Shown here piece after piece: positions 26,100 to 42,903 of a stretch of DNA of 64,000 bases (positions are counted from its first letter, which is position 1; every line of letters starts with the position of its first letter). Source of the stretch: Solea solea (Eukaryota; Chordata; Actinopteri; Pleuronectiformes; Soleidae). Below the pieces are notes generated by a model. It saw only the letters and a list, made by a program, of their open reading frames with translations. It was not told the origin of the DNA and ran no database searches. The position numbers were made by a program, and so were the translations under genes. The stretch lies in the NCBI RefSeq assembly GCF_958295425.1, contig NC_081143.1, positions 22,997,281 to 23,061,280 on the forward strand, in the 5' to 3' direction.

Positions 26100-28904
26100 A
26101 AGGAAAGCCTGGGGAGATGCACGGTAGATCAGTGACCTTCCGTCGGGCAGTCAGTCAGACAATAAGAGGGAGACAAACAGTCGGTCAGTCAGTCCGTCGG
26201 TAAGGATGCCTGGCTCGTCGTCAGTGCTGTTGTGAGCAACTCTGGAACATAAGGGGGAAATCAGAGTGCGTAATATGGACTTCTCGTGGGCCAGGAAACA
26301 CACACACACACACACACACTGAGAGGAAACAATATGCAGGATATTTCTGTAGTCAAGTCACTGTTAGTGCTATGGGTAACAGTGACTCACACGAAGGCCC
26401 AGACTTGTGACGCCAAGTCCATGAAGCACGACGGGTCTTTGGTTGTTCCTGTTCTGTTGTAGTGTAGCAACACGCTGGTTGCCAGTCATGAATGCACGTT
26501 AGCTGTCAGTCATTGCTATGGAGACACAAGCGGTGTGTGAGAATTAGTGAATGAGACTCCAGATTGTAACAAACAGAGGACTCTCACGCTGCCCTCTGTG
26601 TCCGAAGTGCATCGGGGAACTTCACACACATAGTCTGTCATATAATGAGGTTCCCATAGATACAAATATTTCAAATAATCATCTATTATATAGTTTGTGA
26701 AACTTTTTTTTCAAGCGATTATACACCGATACTCAAATACTAGGAAGCATTAGCCTCCTAAATTTTACACACTTGACCTTTTACTTCAAAATCATGTTTT
26801 AGTCGTTTTCTACAGGCCTTATTTGTAACATAAAAGGATGTTGATCTCACACATCAGCTGACGACATCTTGTTTGTTGACTGTCGTACACCAACAGTATG
26901 TAAAAATGTAAAAATGAAAAATCTTTTGCTAGCTTACTGGCTAAACCTATGGCTAATGCACACGACGGTACCAACCTAACCCACTAAAAGTGAGTGTGAA
27001 TACGTATCTTTTGCTCAAATGTATAATAATCATATATAATACTTCAACTTATCACTTTACTATGTCCATTTGGTGTCTTCCCCTGAAATGTGCTTTATAG
27101 GCATCGGCCAATGAGTTATCGACTCGTCAAAAAAAAGAATTGCATTGAAAACATTTTCAGTAATTGAATTATATTCTTGATTAATCAAGAACTTATTTGG
27201 TTCTTCAAATGTCAGAAAATGTTCATTGGTGTTTGCCAAACCTGGAATTCACAATATTGTGATGTTTTTGCTTCAGAATCTCTTACCGTCCTGTGCCTGC
27301 CTATAATAAATTGCTTTTGGAAGGAATATTTGCTTTTCATACTGTAACAGATTAGGGTGTTTTTTTGTATCTTGGGCTGATAAATGAGTTGTATTCTTGG
27401 AAATGCTACCTAGTTTTGCTTGATGACATTTTCCCCTATTTCAACTCCTATTTGTTATCAGATTAGACAAAGAGAACATAAAAAAAAACAAGAGAAAACT
27501 CCATCTTGCTGTTGGAAATAATGTGATCTGTTTCCTGACAGCAAAAAAAAAAAAAAAAAAAGAGTGATGAAGCAGGTGAAAAGGATTTCATTGAGTCCCT
27601 GGTATCTGGAGTGTGGCTCACTGTGAGGCTGGAGACTCACTGGAGACTGTGGACGGACTAGGGAATGAAACTCACTGGTGAAGAGCTGGATAATTGGTGC
27701 CCTGTAGGCTGATCGGGGCTACTGGAGTTGTGTGTGTGTGTGTGAGTGAGTATATGCAGTTATTTTCCCTTTCCTATCTAAGGGACACATCTACATCAAA
27801 ACGCAGCACACAATCATGCATGCCATCATGTCAAACTTGCAGGTATGACACTATACTATCACCAAGAATGTCTATATTTTGTCATAAACGTACATTATGC
27901 TCATTTAGCGAGATGGACGAGTGGGAGATCAATCTTTCCATCAGTCATGTTCAAACAAAAGGCTTCAAAAGAGAAGAAAAAACCAATCCCCACACTGTCA
28001 CAGAGACTTACAGAAGCGAGAGCTGTCACAGCTTCAGCCCTTAACTCCTCTTTTGTTGCCTCGGTCCTCTCGCGTTCAAGTCCCCGCAGCATCTACAAGG
28101 GTCTGGAACTGACAGTCGTGCTTTGCCGCTATGATTCTCAAAGGTGGATGAAATATTTAAGCAGACATTTGCCAGATAAACTGCTGTTGTCCTATTTTAA
28201 CATGTCACTGCCCCATCACTACTCAGCACTGATGAATAATATAACAGGACTGCGGTTTGTGTGCGTGTGTGTGTGTGTGGGGCTCAGATGGGTGGGGATG
28301 AGATGCAGTATTGGTAATTTCACCAGCTGTGAATGATGTTCGACTCTAAGGCATCCCAGAGTTCTTTGCTGCCTCGTTTAGCACAATAGCTCTGCGTTTT
28401 ATGTCTTCTGTCTTCCCGGCGTCCCACAAGCCCTTCAAACATGTTTCTGCTTTATCACACGGCCTTGTCTCCACCCTCCTTAATGAAAACAACTAATCAT
28501 CTTAAAAGTCATCTTAAAGGGGGCCGACGTGTAATGCAGTGTATTACATCAGGTGTTGCAATGTAACAACAAAAAACCAATAGTGGCAGTTTGCTGCAAT
28601 GCGATGCAATGAAAAAAACATTTTACGGTAATGTTCCATCACAGAACGCCTAAAGGATGAGTTGACATTACGCCAATGGGTTTACATCAGGGGTGACAAG
28701 AATTTGCATTTCTCTCCGGTTTAAATCCTCGACACGTCTCACACAACTCCTCTCACATTTAAAGAGTGAAAAAAAAAAGATTCACAGCACTCTGTTACAC
28801 GAGATTAAAAGCCCCCCCCGCACCTCCTGAACCACCATGCGTAAATAATAGAACAGCAGCACAGAAAGTTTGGCCATCAAGTTAAAAACTCTTTCACACT
28901 AAAA
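26100..28904. other. gene-free stretch
   Basis: Holds a CA tract (26298-26319), the repeat fragment at 27165-27260, an A19 run (27543-27561) and short TG tracts. Frames of 60-163 codons near 27.7-28.3 kb cross simple repeats and lack support. Confidence 0.45.
27165..27260 (+). repeat. CGATTA-family fragment
   Basis: A short decayed piece with TGATTAATCAAGAACT, TCAAATGTCAGAAAATG and GTTTGCCAAACCTGGAA. Confidence 0.45.
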
Positions 28905-29600
28905 TGAGCAGGTTGGGCTGCAACTAACGGTTATGGCGCTTTTCCACGACACGGCACGTTTTTGTTTGCTTTTCCATTAGCGATAGTACCCGCTCTTTCC
29001 CGAGGTTCCAAGCGAGCAGAGATAATACTGTCTGCCACTGACTGAGTGTCGGCACTGGATTCTGGAGGAGTCATTTGAGTGCGACGCAAGAATCAAACCA
29101 AACAATGCCGCACTGTAGATCAATTAAAAAGACTTAAAAATCCTGAAAACGTGGGTTCATCTCGTGACCCCTTCCACCATATTTCAGTTCTGTGGTCATG
29201 TACATGTCATATACTGAATGATTCCATGAACAAATCTTTTTAATTAACTGATTCTAATGATTCACTACACTAGGTGTGTGTTGCGTGTAAAACAATGTCA
29301 TGCAGCCCTGCGATGATGACTCCGCCCACAATGGAATGGAAACCCATACCAAGCTGTGTAGAGTCGAGCCGTGCTGGAACTGTATAGTGGAAAAGCGCCA
29401 TTATTTCCACAATTGATTCATCTGTCGATAATTGTCCCGATTAATTGAGTAATCGTTTGGTAAAATGTTCAAAAATGTTGATCGGTGTTTCTCAAATCTG
29501 GAAATGATCGAAAAAATATTCAGTTTCAATGATTCCTTTGTTATTTGGAGCAAAGAAACCAGAACATATTCACATTTATGAAGCTGAAAAACCTGATCAC
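28905..29600 (+). repeat. CGATTA-family dispersed repeat, split by the MITE
   Basis: The left part (GGGCTGCAACTAACGG) ends at 28933 and the right part resumes at 29401 (TTATTTCCACAATTGATTC ... AAAGAAACCAGAACATATTC). The undisturbed copy at 24103 reads straight through the equivalent point. Confidence 0.7.
28934..29400. mobile_element. Harbinger-like MITE (467 bp) with TTA target duplication
   Basis: Perfect 14-bp terminal inverted repeats (TGGCGCTTTTCCAC ... GTGGAAAAGCGCCA) bounded by TTA on both sides (28931-28933, 29401-29403). A 3-bp TTA/TWA duplication is the hallmark of PIF/Harbinger elements. There is no transposase frame, so it is non-autonomous. Related but more decayed copies in opposite orientation lie at 22924-23812 and 30850-31456. 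The element interrupts a different dispersed repeat. Confidence 0.8.
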
Positions 29601-30480
29601 GTGTTTTGAATTCTTTGAAAAGCACTATTAGCAGGTTTACCTGGGATTCCTCTTTTTAAACCCAGGTGAACTCAGTAGGGTGCTTCTTTCACCCGTATGA
29701 ATTGTGAGCGTGGAGCTCAGTGACAATATTACAGTGGTTACTATTTTGTAGCTTTTAATTCCGTCCCTGAAATAGATCATTCAAACGGATCCATGTGATG
29801 AAATAAAAGATTGAGCTAATTGCCGCGTTCACCTGGGTTTTTGAGTTCTTATTAACGCCGACAGGAGCTGAATCCAATAAAAACCTGCATACACTGCAGT
29901 GCAGACGTTTGAGTGAATGACAATTAAACACATTCCCACTGGTCAAAAGTGTTTCTTTCCACCGGTGGGAATGAGATATTAATCACATGTTTAACCTGCA
30001 GCCACGGGGATAACGGAGCCAAAGGAGAGAGGTAATGACATCTTTTGCTGTAACAGTAAGTGTGAAATCACGATCAGCCAAGTCAAGTCTGTGGCAGTGA
30101 ACTGAAATGGATTTCAATATCTCAAAGACCAGAAGAAATCTGGAAAATTGAACTTGATATGAATATATGAGCGGTGCCAATCATTTCACAGTGGTAAGAT
30201 AAGCCCGTTCATTCGTAGTAATGAGAGCTGCACACATGCCCTGCTGTCATCCTCGTCAGACAAGACATTACATCAAATGCACATAATGCAGCAATACGGG
30301 CGGGAGATAAATGTACGCTCCAGGAAATGGATAACTACATCCTGGGTGTTGTAAGAGGGGAGCGATAACGGCGATGTCAGCTGCAGCACTTTTGACATGT
30401 TGTTTTCTCAATACGTTATCGCACTTTCTATCCGCTCTCTTAACAGATGGTGGGGCCGTAAAAAAACCATCACAGTGATG

Positions 30481-30513
<33 letters not shown>

Positions 30514-30849
30514 GCAAAGCATCGCAACGCTGCTGCTTGACCAGCATTACAAGTGCACCACAGAAAATGTTAGCCCAGCATGAGAGGGAAATTACTAAGA
30601 AATGCTAATGTTCTGCCTCTTAAAAGCTGAATGCATACGTATTAAATGCATTTTATGCCTGAGTCCCACTCTCAAATGTCCTCATCTGCCTGTTGAACTT
30701 GAGAAAGGAGTAAATATTAGTCACAGCTTTACTTGTGCATTTGCTTTAAACACTGTAAATTAGCTCAATTGAAACGTTTGTACAATAAGCTGCTTTATTT
30801 ACAAGGTAGAAAATGCTGTTAAATATTTCTTTATTTTATTTATATTTTT
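29601..30849. other. gene-free stretch, partly conserved-looking
   Basis: 29980-30180 and 30580-30790 are non-repetitive with homeobox-like AT words; the GCA tract at 30481 lies between. No exon seen. Confidence 0.4.
30481..30516. repeat. (GCA)n tract
   Basis: About 12 units with one GAA interruption. It is not within a recognised gene exon. A similar tract lies at 57696-57732. Confidence 0.9.
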
Positions 30850-31456
30850 CTGAACCCATGCTACTCTACTCGGTTTGGTACGAGGCACTTTGTTTTCCAT
30901 CTATAGTGCTGCTGTGGCGTTGTTTTATACGCGACACAAACACACAAACTAGTGACTTGTAAAGCAGTTGTTTTCAGTGTTCTGAATCATTAGAATCACT
31001 TCATTAAATAGATTTGTTCACCGAATGGTTCAGTACTTCCTGCATGACCGGAGCACAGACTCGCTGAACTGAAATACAGCTGAACGGGTTGTGGTTCGGC
31101 TCACGATCACTAAATACACCAGACTCTTCTGTTAAATATGGAGATTTGAGAGAGATGTCCTTGCTAATTGTTGGAGATGAACGCATGTTTCAGGATTTTT
31201 GAGTCTTATTAGCTGATCTACAGCTCGGCATTGTTCGGTTTGATTCTTGTGGCGGACGTCGTGCTCACGACTCTTCCAGTGACAACACTCTCTGACCAAT
31301 CAGTGGCCGGCAGTCTGTTGACGTCACATTTTAGTATCGGCTCTGCTCGCTTGGAACCTAGCAGTAACAGGTACTATGACCAATGGAAAAGCAAAAAAAC
31401 GGGAAGACTTGAACCAAGGCGAGTAGTTCTAGAACTGTATAATGGAAAAGCGCTGT
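30850..31456. mobile_element. decayed Harbinger-like copy
   Basis: The reverse complement aligns along its length with the element at 28934-29400: shared blocks include GCTTTTCCATT, TTCCAAGCGAGCAGAG, CAAGAATCAAACC, TCCTGAAA and GTGATTCTAATGATTCA. The right end keeps TGGAAAAGCGCTG; the left terminal repeat is lost. Confidence 0.7.
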
Positions 31457-31559
31457 TTGGTTTTCTTTTACAATACACATCCTTCCTGACAGTACTCTGC
31501 TCAGCTGGAGTGTGTATTTAAATCACTCGCGAAAGTCATGCAACTATGACTGAAGTAAT

Positions 31560-31910
31560 GTTACGCAGCAAAAGGGTGGTTACTGCTGCTGAGTTTGGGA
31601 CTGACGTGGGTTTCCCCGAGGCCCAGTCCTGACCCCATACGTGGCAGCCTCTGAACTTCCAGTTAATTACTTGGCCTAGCAAAGCTAATTTCCTCTCAGC
31701 TCAGCGGGCCATTCCCCACTGGCATGGCGTAAGAGGACAAAGATTGTTCTCCATTCCACTGGGTTTGCATGTCTACTGGATGAGTGGGGCTACTGTGGAA
31801 CATTTGTCACATCCCTCCGGGGGTTTGAGCTGGAGTGACAAACAGTGCACGCCAAGCAGCCGCCTTCATAAAGCACACAGCTACTGGTGGGGGAGAGAAT
31901 CCTCCAACAG
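31560..31910. promoter_or_regulatory. candidate enhancer with paired SOX-like sites
   Basis: Non-repetitive sequence with TTAATTACTTGG (homeodomain-like) and ACAAAGATTGTTCTC (31738-31752), where ACAAAGA and ATTGTT form facing SOX-type sites. It lies about 6 kb beyond CCDC85A exon 2, in its probable intron. Confidence 0.25.
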
Positions 31911-32089
31911 GTAAATTATTTTTTGCAGAGACACGTTTTGATATAGGAACATCTGGATACAAGCTTGTTATTAAAATTGTAAATGTTCTTCTCTGCTATG
32001 AGCAACAACAATAATTTCCTTTGCCTACCCTAATTTAAAAATGAGGTCATCAAGAATATTTTATTTTCTATATGTCAGACACATTTCCA

Positions 32090-32410
32090 TCATTACTCTT
32101 ATCGTATTGCTGGAATGACTATAATAGGAGCAAAAATAAATCCTGCTTTGTATAAGCAGTGCACAACAAAGAGGGAATAAATGGCTGCATCGCGGAGGAG
32201 CATGAAACTGACAGCGACTGGATTAAAAATGACAATGATATACACCAGGGCCTGATAAACAAAAACCTAATCATGCACTGCTTGGTTAATGGCTGCTCTG
32301 ACGGCCTATGTGCAAGGTTGTTTGGGATAATTGATCTCAAGTGTGATTACAAATTCAAATGCCATGAAAGCATTTAAACATAACATTTCTCCCTTGTGGA
32401 GCTGCGATGA
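32090..32410. promoter_or_regulatory. candidate conserved non-coding element
   Basis: Non-repetitive, with AACAAAGAGGG, GATAATTGATCTCAAGTG and GATTACAAATTCAAATGCC. The texture matches deeply conserved vertebrate non-coding DNA. Confidence 0.25.
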
Positions 32411-33589
32411 AAACATCCAACTCTGCTGTAGCTGCACTTTTTTTTTAACCTAGTCGCATCCCTTCACAGCCTCAGACGATGAAACCCAAGGGCATTCGGG
32501 ACCGGAACTCTGGATCATGTGCTTGAACATGTACACAACAACAACAACATGCCTCGGGTTCAAGATGTGATGAGCGGTAAAGTCAACATGACTACAGTTT
32601 CATTTGACAAAAGGCTTCTTCACATAAAAACAGTCCATTTTCAGATACACTGGACATGCACGCGCCAGTGTACACGGGAAGCACATGATCTCCTCTGCAG
32701 TGGCAGAAAATATTACTGACAAGAAACAACAATGTTCTTATTAGACAAAAGTGTGAAGTCTGAGTTTCTGCCCGTCCACACTTAAATGCAGCGTCTTCGT
32801 TCTGAGGCCCTAGTGTGGATGTAGCCCGAGATTGGCACCAGCGACGAGGCTGTCTGGCAATAACACAAATGCATTTGTGTTACAGCGGCCTATTTCTCCC
32901 TCAAATCCTTTCATGCCGCGCAGCTGTGTCAAATAAGCGAGTTTCGCGATGCCGCTCGGGAGCGTGAGACTCATCATTTGCCGAGGGAGTTGCTTTCCAT
33001 CCAGCACCTTGGCAGACGGGCGAGGGAGAGGATGGAGTGGCGTCAGCGGATGAGGAGAAGATGTGTTACGGAGGGGAAGCGAGGGGAAAAAAAGAAGGTG
33101 GATGGGGAAAATAGCTAGTAATCCACTCAAACACTTCCTCAACCTTCAGCTCAGCCTGGCGAGCGGCACATCCTCCAGCATTCTCCAGGAAGAGGGTTTT
33201 GTAATCAGAGTTTTCTCTCTGTCAGGCAGCTGGTTGTTTACACTGGCAGCTGATTAGGGTGGAAGGAGAGAAAAGAGAGCGGGGGACAGAGAGAGAGAGA
33301 GAGAGAGAGAGATGGTGGTGATGGGCTTCCTAGTGCAAGCGGGAGAACTTTATCTGTGGCCAAAGCTTCAGTGATGATTTCCTGTTGCACTGACAAGCGA
33401 CAGCTCTTTGAGACAACAGCCGGAGGAGCTGGGCCGTCTGAACTGATGCTACAATTATACAGATTCACGGAATCAATGAGACAGCGTGATGATCTTTGCT
33501 AATTCAACCGGACCTGGGGTGTTCAGGACGGGAGAGGAACTGTGGAAGCACGCTGCCGGCGTTGTGTCACATCGAGTCAAAACAAGACA
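32411..33589. other. gene-free stretch
   Basis: A GC-richer part at 32800-33200 gives a 110-codon minus-strand frame without splice or family support. A (GA)n tract lies at 33288-33312. Confidence 0.4.
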
Positions 33590-34020
33590 TGAATGCAGAA
33601 GTTCACTAAACATCATTAGGGTCCGAGCACAAGATGAAACTCAAGTAGATATTATCGCGTTTTTGACACCTTTCCTGTATCCCTGCATAAATCCTGGTGA
33701 AAATGCGTGGAAAATTGGAAGTGGGAGGGGCTTACAAAAAAACGGAAAAAACGCTTTTATCAGGTGATTTTGTTTTTTAAATTCTTTCATGTACATAAAC
33801 TAAAGTTGGTACACGTGTTGTTAATCGTGTCAGGGCGGTCCAAAAAGTCAATGACGACTGTGCCGTACGTCCTACAGGAAGATCGCCATCTTTGGTTGAG
33901 CGCCCATTTTGACGAATTCGCACCAATGGCATTTGAACAAAATTGTCCTAGAGCTTTAATTTTCATTTTCCTGTATGTTTCTATAATATGAACATTTGAA
34001 GAGTGATCGTCCGATCACAG
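33590..34020 (+). repeat. probable dispersed fish repeat
   Basis: Contains GTGGGAGGGGCTTAC, AAGTTGGTACACGTGTTG, GGCGGTCCAAAAAGTCA and GCCATCTTTGGTTGAGCG, a combination I associate with an abundant fish dispersed repeat. There is only one copy here, so the call rests on general familiarity. Confidence 0.35.
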
Positions 34021-34099
34021 CTAAGTAATTGTTAAAAAAGTGATGAGTTACTGGGGTTTTTGTTAAATCCCTTTTCCAAAAATGGCTTCATTTTGCTTT

Positions 34100-34572
34100 T
34101 CAACCCTTACAACACAGAGCATTTACGCTGCTTTTTTTCCATTACTATATTAAAACATATACAGAGGCTATAATAAAAGTGCAATATAGAGTGTCTTATA
34201 TCTTTTTTTTCAGCACAACCTATAGGCAATCTGATGACGTGATTTTTGTTTCCATTTTCACCAACTATATAAACACAGCTGAGCAAAAAGTACTCACATT
34301 TTTAAAAATCTGATTGAATTTGGAAATATGTCACATTTCAAAGTTAGCTTGGCACAATTATCACTACTCCCACGTATAAAATGTATCATAATTTTGACTT
34401 AACATTACATAAGAAGACAAAAAGATAACATTTTGTAAAGCCTGAAGGTGTGACCTATAAACACACCCCCCCCAGGATGTCCATACAGGGAGCTGTGTAT
34501 TATTCCTGCGGCATAATACGACAGGGTGCACCTGTGGCACAGATCCATGCCACGTAAGCACTAAGGGTTAAA
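34100..34572 (-). mobile_element. piggyBac-like MITE
   Basis: Its left part matches the repeat at 7207-7475 in reverse. The left end CAACCCTTAC and right end CTAAGGGTTAA are short inverted repeats next to TTAA (TCAA on the decayed left), as in piggyBac-type elements. About 470 bp, non-coding. Confidence 0.5.
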
Positions 34573-36667
34573 GGTCCAAATGTAACATTTAGGAGGGTTT
34601 ACTGGCACAAATGGATGCAAGTCGTGTTTTGGCAACAGACGTTACACATGGGAGCTTTAAGTCTGAACTCGGCTTAAGACCTCGTTACATGGATTTCATT
34701 TTTTAGCAAAAAAACTGGCTAAGTGAAAAGATGTTAAAGTAAGAAGAGAAAAAGGGAGAATTCCTCTTCTATATGTGACATACACAATGCACTGTGTGAA
34801 CACTAAGTGACAATTTTAGAGTGTAAACTGATCGTGTGAGTGTCATTCACCACAAGGGCAGCGGTTCTCACACACACACACACACACACTGTAAGTACTT
34901 ACTTAGAAATCATCTGAGCAGCTTACGCTAATAAGCAGAACTTGTGATTGCTAAAGCAGAAAACACGATTAACTGCCGTCTTCTTTATTATTATTATTAT
35001 TATATTGAAAAGGACCCTCTGCAGCGCAGAGCTCCTTTAGGCTTAGAGAAAAATCTCCTCCCTCCAGCCTGGGTCAGGACACAACAGTGTCCATGGCTGT
35101 CCCCAAAGGAGAATCTATACCGCAGACACGGCTGAGATCTCTGATGTGGATCATCCCTGAGCAGCAGGTGATATTGTTTACACAGTCCAATATGACCAGG
35201 TTTTACGGGCCTATTATTTTATATGGGCAGGACAACATTTATTGTTATTATGAAACCTGAAAAACTCCACGCAGTCACTCTATTTTCTAATTTAGTATTC
35301 TCCCGACGCTCTTATACCACACATTGTTAAGAGAACCCTTTTTTTTGGTATCTTTCTCACTCCTGGCTGCAAATATGACAGAATGTGTGATTATGTATAA
35401 AAAGGCTGCGAAAGGTGAAATGTCAGAACGCTGGTTTGCTTTCATTTTGGATTTTGGCACAGACTTAAATGGCCCGAGCGTCAGTGACACAAACGTTCAT
35501 TTGTCTGAATAATAACCTTACACTTCTAAAGTGTCCCTGGATGGGACACTTCAATATACCTACCAAAGTACAGCACGCACACACACACAAAGTACATAAA
35601 AAATTATATTTTGCAAAGGGCTTAGAGGATAATCCAAGCCAGTGGACTGTACTACATCATCACAGGAATTAAATTCCCTCTTCATCCAAAAAAAAAGGAC
35701 ATGGCAGTGAGGATAGGACACGTGCAAACATGACCACATAACTGTTCTCTTTACTTCTCATACAACATTTTTAATAATCTCTCCTCTATTATTTTCTTCA
35801 TCATTTGAAAGTGATGCTTTAATGCACCCGCAGCAGATGGTACTCGCTGTATTTCTGTCTCAAATTCCGCCAAAGTCGATTCATTACGTAGACTGCAAAA
35901 GTGTAGTCTCTGACTTCTGGCCAAGCGTTGATTGCATGACTTGAACCAACTGTAAATATCGTGTTATGACACTTTAAGTTAGGGTCCTTGTCAGGTCAGT
36001 GGAGTCATGGTGGCCCTGTGGGGACGTGTTCACGTTCGTGATTAACAGCCATTCTGACACACAATAAGCCGTGATATACCTGCACGACACACACACACAC
36101 ACACACACACAGAGTCATTTAATGAAGTGTTTATTGTTAAAGGCTACTTGGTGCGAGCGTTTCACTTTAGGCTTAGCTCACAATGGTTATGCCACAGTTG
36201 GCAAAGCACCAGGCTCAGTGGGGGGGGGGGGGGGGGGGGGGGGCGAGTGCCCGGAGCACTCACAACATTTTCCAATCAAGGATTTGTGAGGCATTAATGT
36301 GCCATGGCCTTTTGCAGACATCATATTGGTTTCAGGTTACATCAACGTCGACATCTCTATACACAGGAAGCTAAAATAGAAAATAAGACGGATGATGCGT
36401 AACAGAGCGGTGCGTCTTCATCATCATCCAGTGCAAAATGGCAACAGCGAGGCATGTGTTCCATCAACATCTTTTTTTTTTTGTTAAGTTGCAGAAACAC
36501 TGACTTGAAGCCTCCAACACGTGTCCGATCTCAAAACACCACATTAATCACGATGCAACTTAGCGTTGTCTTTTCACTATAGCCTCCCTGCTTGATAAGA
36601 GTTTAAAATGTTTATTTTTTCCCCAAAACTCAAACAGAGATAACCCTGATGACATCACATCGCGTGG
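34573..36667. other. gene-free stretch
   Basis: CA tracts (34868-34889, 36086-36111), a TTA tract (34985-35002) and the G24 run. No exon recognised. Confidence 0.45.
36220..36243. repeat. G24 homopolymer
   Basis: Twenty-four consecutive G on the plus strand, downstream of a CA tract at 36086-36111. It can form G-quadruplex structures and is prone to sequencing error. Confidence 0.9.
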
Positions 36668-36751
36668 ATATCCCGCTATGTCAGCTCGGATAAGCACAGC
36701 GCCCCCTGCGACCCTCCTTTGAAGGATAAAGCAGTAGAAATGGATGGATGG
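36668..36751 (+). mobile_element. 3' fragment of the same SINE family
   Basis: Tail portion only, from the CTATGTCAGCTCGGAT region through GCGCCCCCTGCGACC to GGATAAAGCAGTAGAA and a GGAT tail. It lies directly upstream of the copy at 36766. Confidence 0.65.
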
Positions 36752-36765
36752 ATAATCTCCAAGAT

Positions 36766-36980
36766 ACTTTTGCAGCAAGAAGACCATCAGACCAAGGGCC
36801 TTTTTGCAGGGTTTGCATGTTCTCCCCGTGGGTTTTCTCCAGGTTCTCCGGGTTCCTCCCACGGTCCAAAAAAATGTAATATAGGAATTAGGTAAATTGG
36901 CGATCTGCCGGTGTACCCCGCCCTTTGTCAACTGACCCTCATGTGGAGGATAAAGCGGTAGAAAATGGATGGATGGATGG
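36766..36980 (+). mobile_element. partial SINE copy inserted beside an older copy
   Basis: Plus-oriented relative of the 43-kb SINE, starting GCAGCAAGAAGACC and containing TTTGCATGTTCTCCCCGTG, GGGTTCCTCCCACGGTCC, TACCCCGCCC and GGATAAAGCGGTAGAA, with a GGAT-repeat tail. The 14-mer ATAATCTCCAAGAT lies on both sides (36752-36765 and 36981-36994), consistent with a target-site duplication. Confidence 0.7.
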
Positions 36981-36994
36981 ATAATCTCCAAGAT

Positions 36995-41814
<4,820 letters not shown>

Positions 41815-41830
<16 letters not shown>

Positions 41831-41990
41831 AAATAAGATAGACCTTTATTTGTCCCGCAGTGGGAACATTTGCAATGTTACAGCAGCAAAGACAGTAAAG
41901 ATAAAGATAATAAATAATAAACATGCATTACCAAAAAATGTACAGTATATATAGATATTCACACTAAAACTATAAAAAATGCAAATGTTG
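41815..41990. repeat. retroelement-tail-like repeat with AGATA tract
   Basis: An (AAGAT/AGATA)n tract followed by CCTTTATTTGTCCCGCAG, TTTGCAATGTTACAGCAGC and an A-rich part. I recognise this as a common fish dispersed repeat, possibly a LINE 3' end, but cannot name the family. Confidence 0.4.
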
Positions 41991-42479
41991 CTTTGGCTTC
42001 TCCACGCTGTCAGGAAATCCTGCCCCTGATTCTACAACACAACTCTACAGATTTAAAAAGCCGGTGAATAAACAAGACAGAAACTGAGGTCAGATATACA
42101 TACTGGATACTGGAGCCGTCTTCCTATACTGGAGGAATTAAGTCAAATTGTAGCATTACTATTTAATATATTGAAATGATATTAAATGAGCCACGGCCCA
42201 GCAGCCCGGGAAGAGACTGATAACATAAGATTGTAATATGGAAGTAATATTATAGTAATACTGTCTAATTTCTAAAGCGATTTCCAGTTTGGTGTTACTA
42301 ACAATGGCAATAGTAATGGTAATATGGTGATAATATTACAGTCATACTATTTCTGCTCACTCCTCTCACCGAAGTTCATATAGAAACTGCAGTTTTACTG
42401 ACCTCCATCAGTATGTTTAAAAGTGGAAAAGGCTGTCTAATGGCTATAAAAGTGGCAAAAATATACTATATCTTTAGAA
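41991..42479. other. CCDC85A-SEC23B intergenic sequence
   Basis: AT-rich with short repeated TAATATT words; nothing recognised. Confidence 0.5.
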
Positions 42480-42735
42480 TATTTTTTGTTGTGGTTATGA
42501 CAAAATTCCGGGAACCTTTAAAGAATGTTGTCTAAAGGTTGTATGAAGGTTGTGACAGGGTAACTTTCTGGGAACGTTCTAGGAACCAAAGATGCAACCA
42601 AAAACTAATGTTAGGGGAACGTTAGGAAAACTTTCCATCTCAACAGGATAACCTAGTGGGGAACCTTCGGAGAATATTCCCACAACAAAAATGTAACGTT
42701 CTGGGAACCAAAAATTGTTAGCTAGGTAGTAGACA
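42480..42735. repeat. GGGAACGTT-rich degenerate repeat
   Basis: Short motifs such as GGGAACCTTT, CTGGGAACGTTCTAGGAACC, GGGGAACGTTAGG and GTTCTGGGAACC recur through 250 bp, giving a degenerate array. Confidence 0.45.
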
Positions 42736-42903
42736 TATGTTTTATTTGGAGCAAGTTTTTGTTAAGTGGCTAAAATCTAAAGTTGTTTCCTCTGTCTGCT
42801 GCCAACAGCCATGTGATCAGAGAATGTCTGATAATGTGTCAAAACCATACAGCAGTGTTTCCCAAACTTTTTAGATGGGAACTACCTGTGGAGGACTGAA
42901 AGT

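Noticed and set aside
27694..28336. Frames of 116 and 163 codons on the plus strand
   Set aside because: Low-support reading through TG repeats and non-coding texture; no splice sites or domain motifs.
32810..33142. 110-codon minus-strand frame with a Leu-rich stretch
   Set aside because: No splice context and no convincing leucine-rich repeat register; likely chance in GC-richer DNA.
33840..33960. Short coding fragment near 33.8 kb
   Set aside because: It lies inside a probable dispersed fish repeat, with frames broken by stops.
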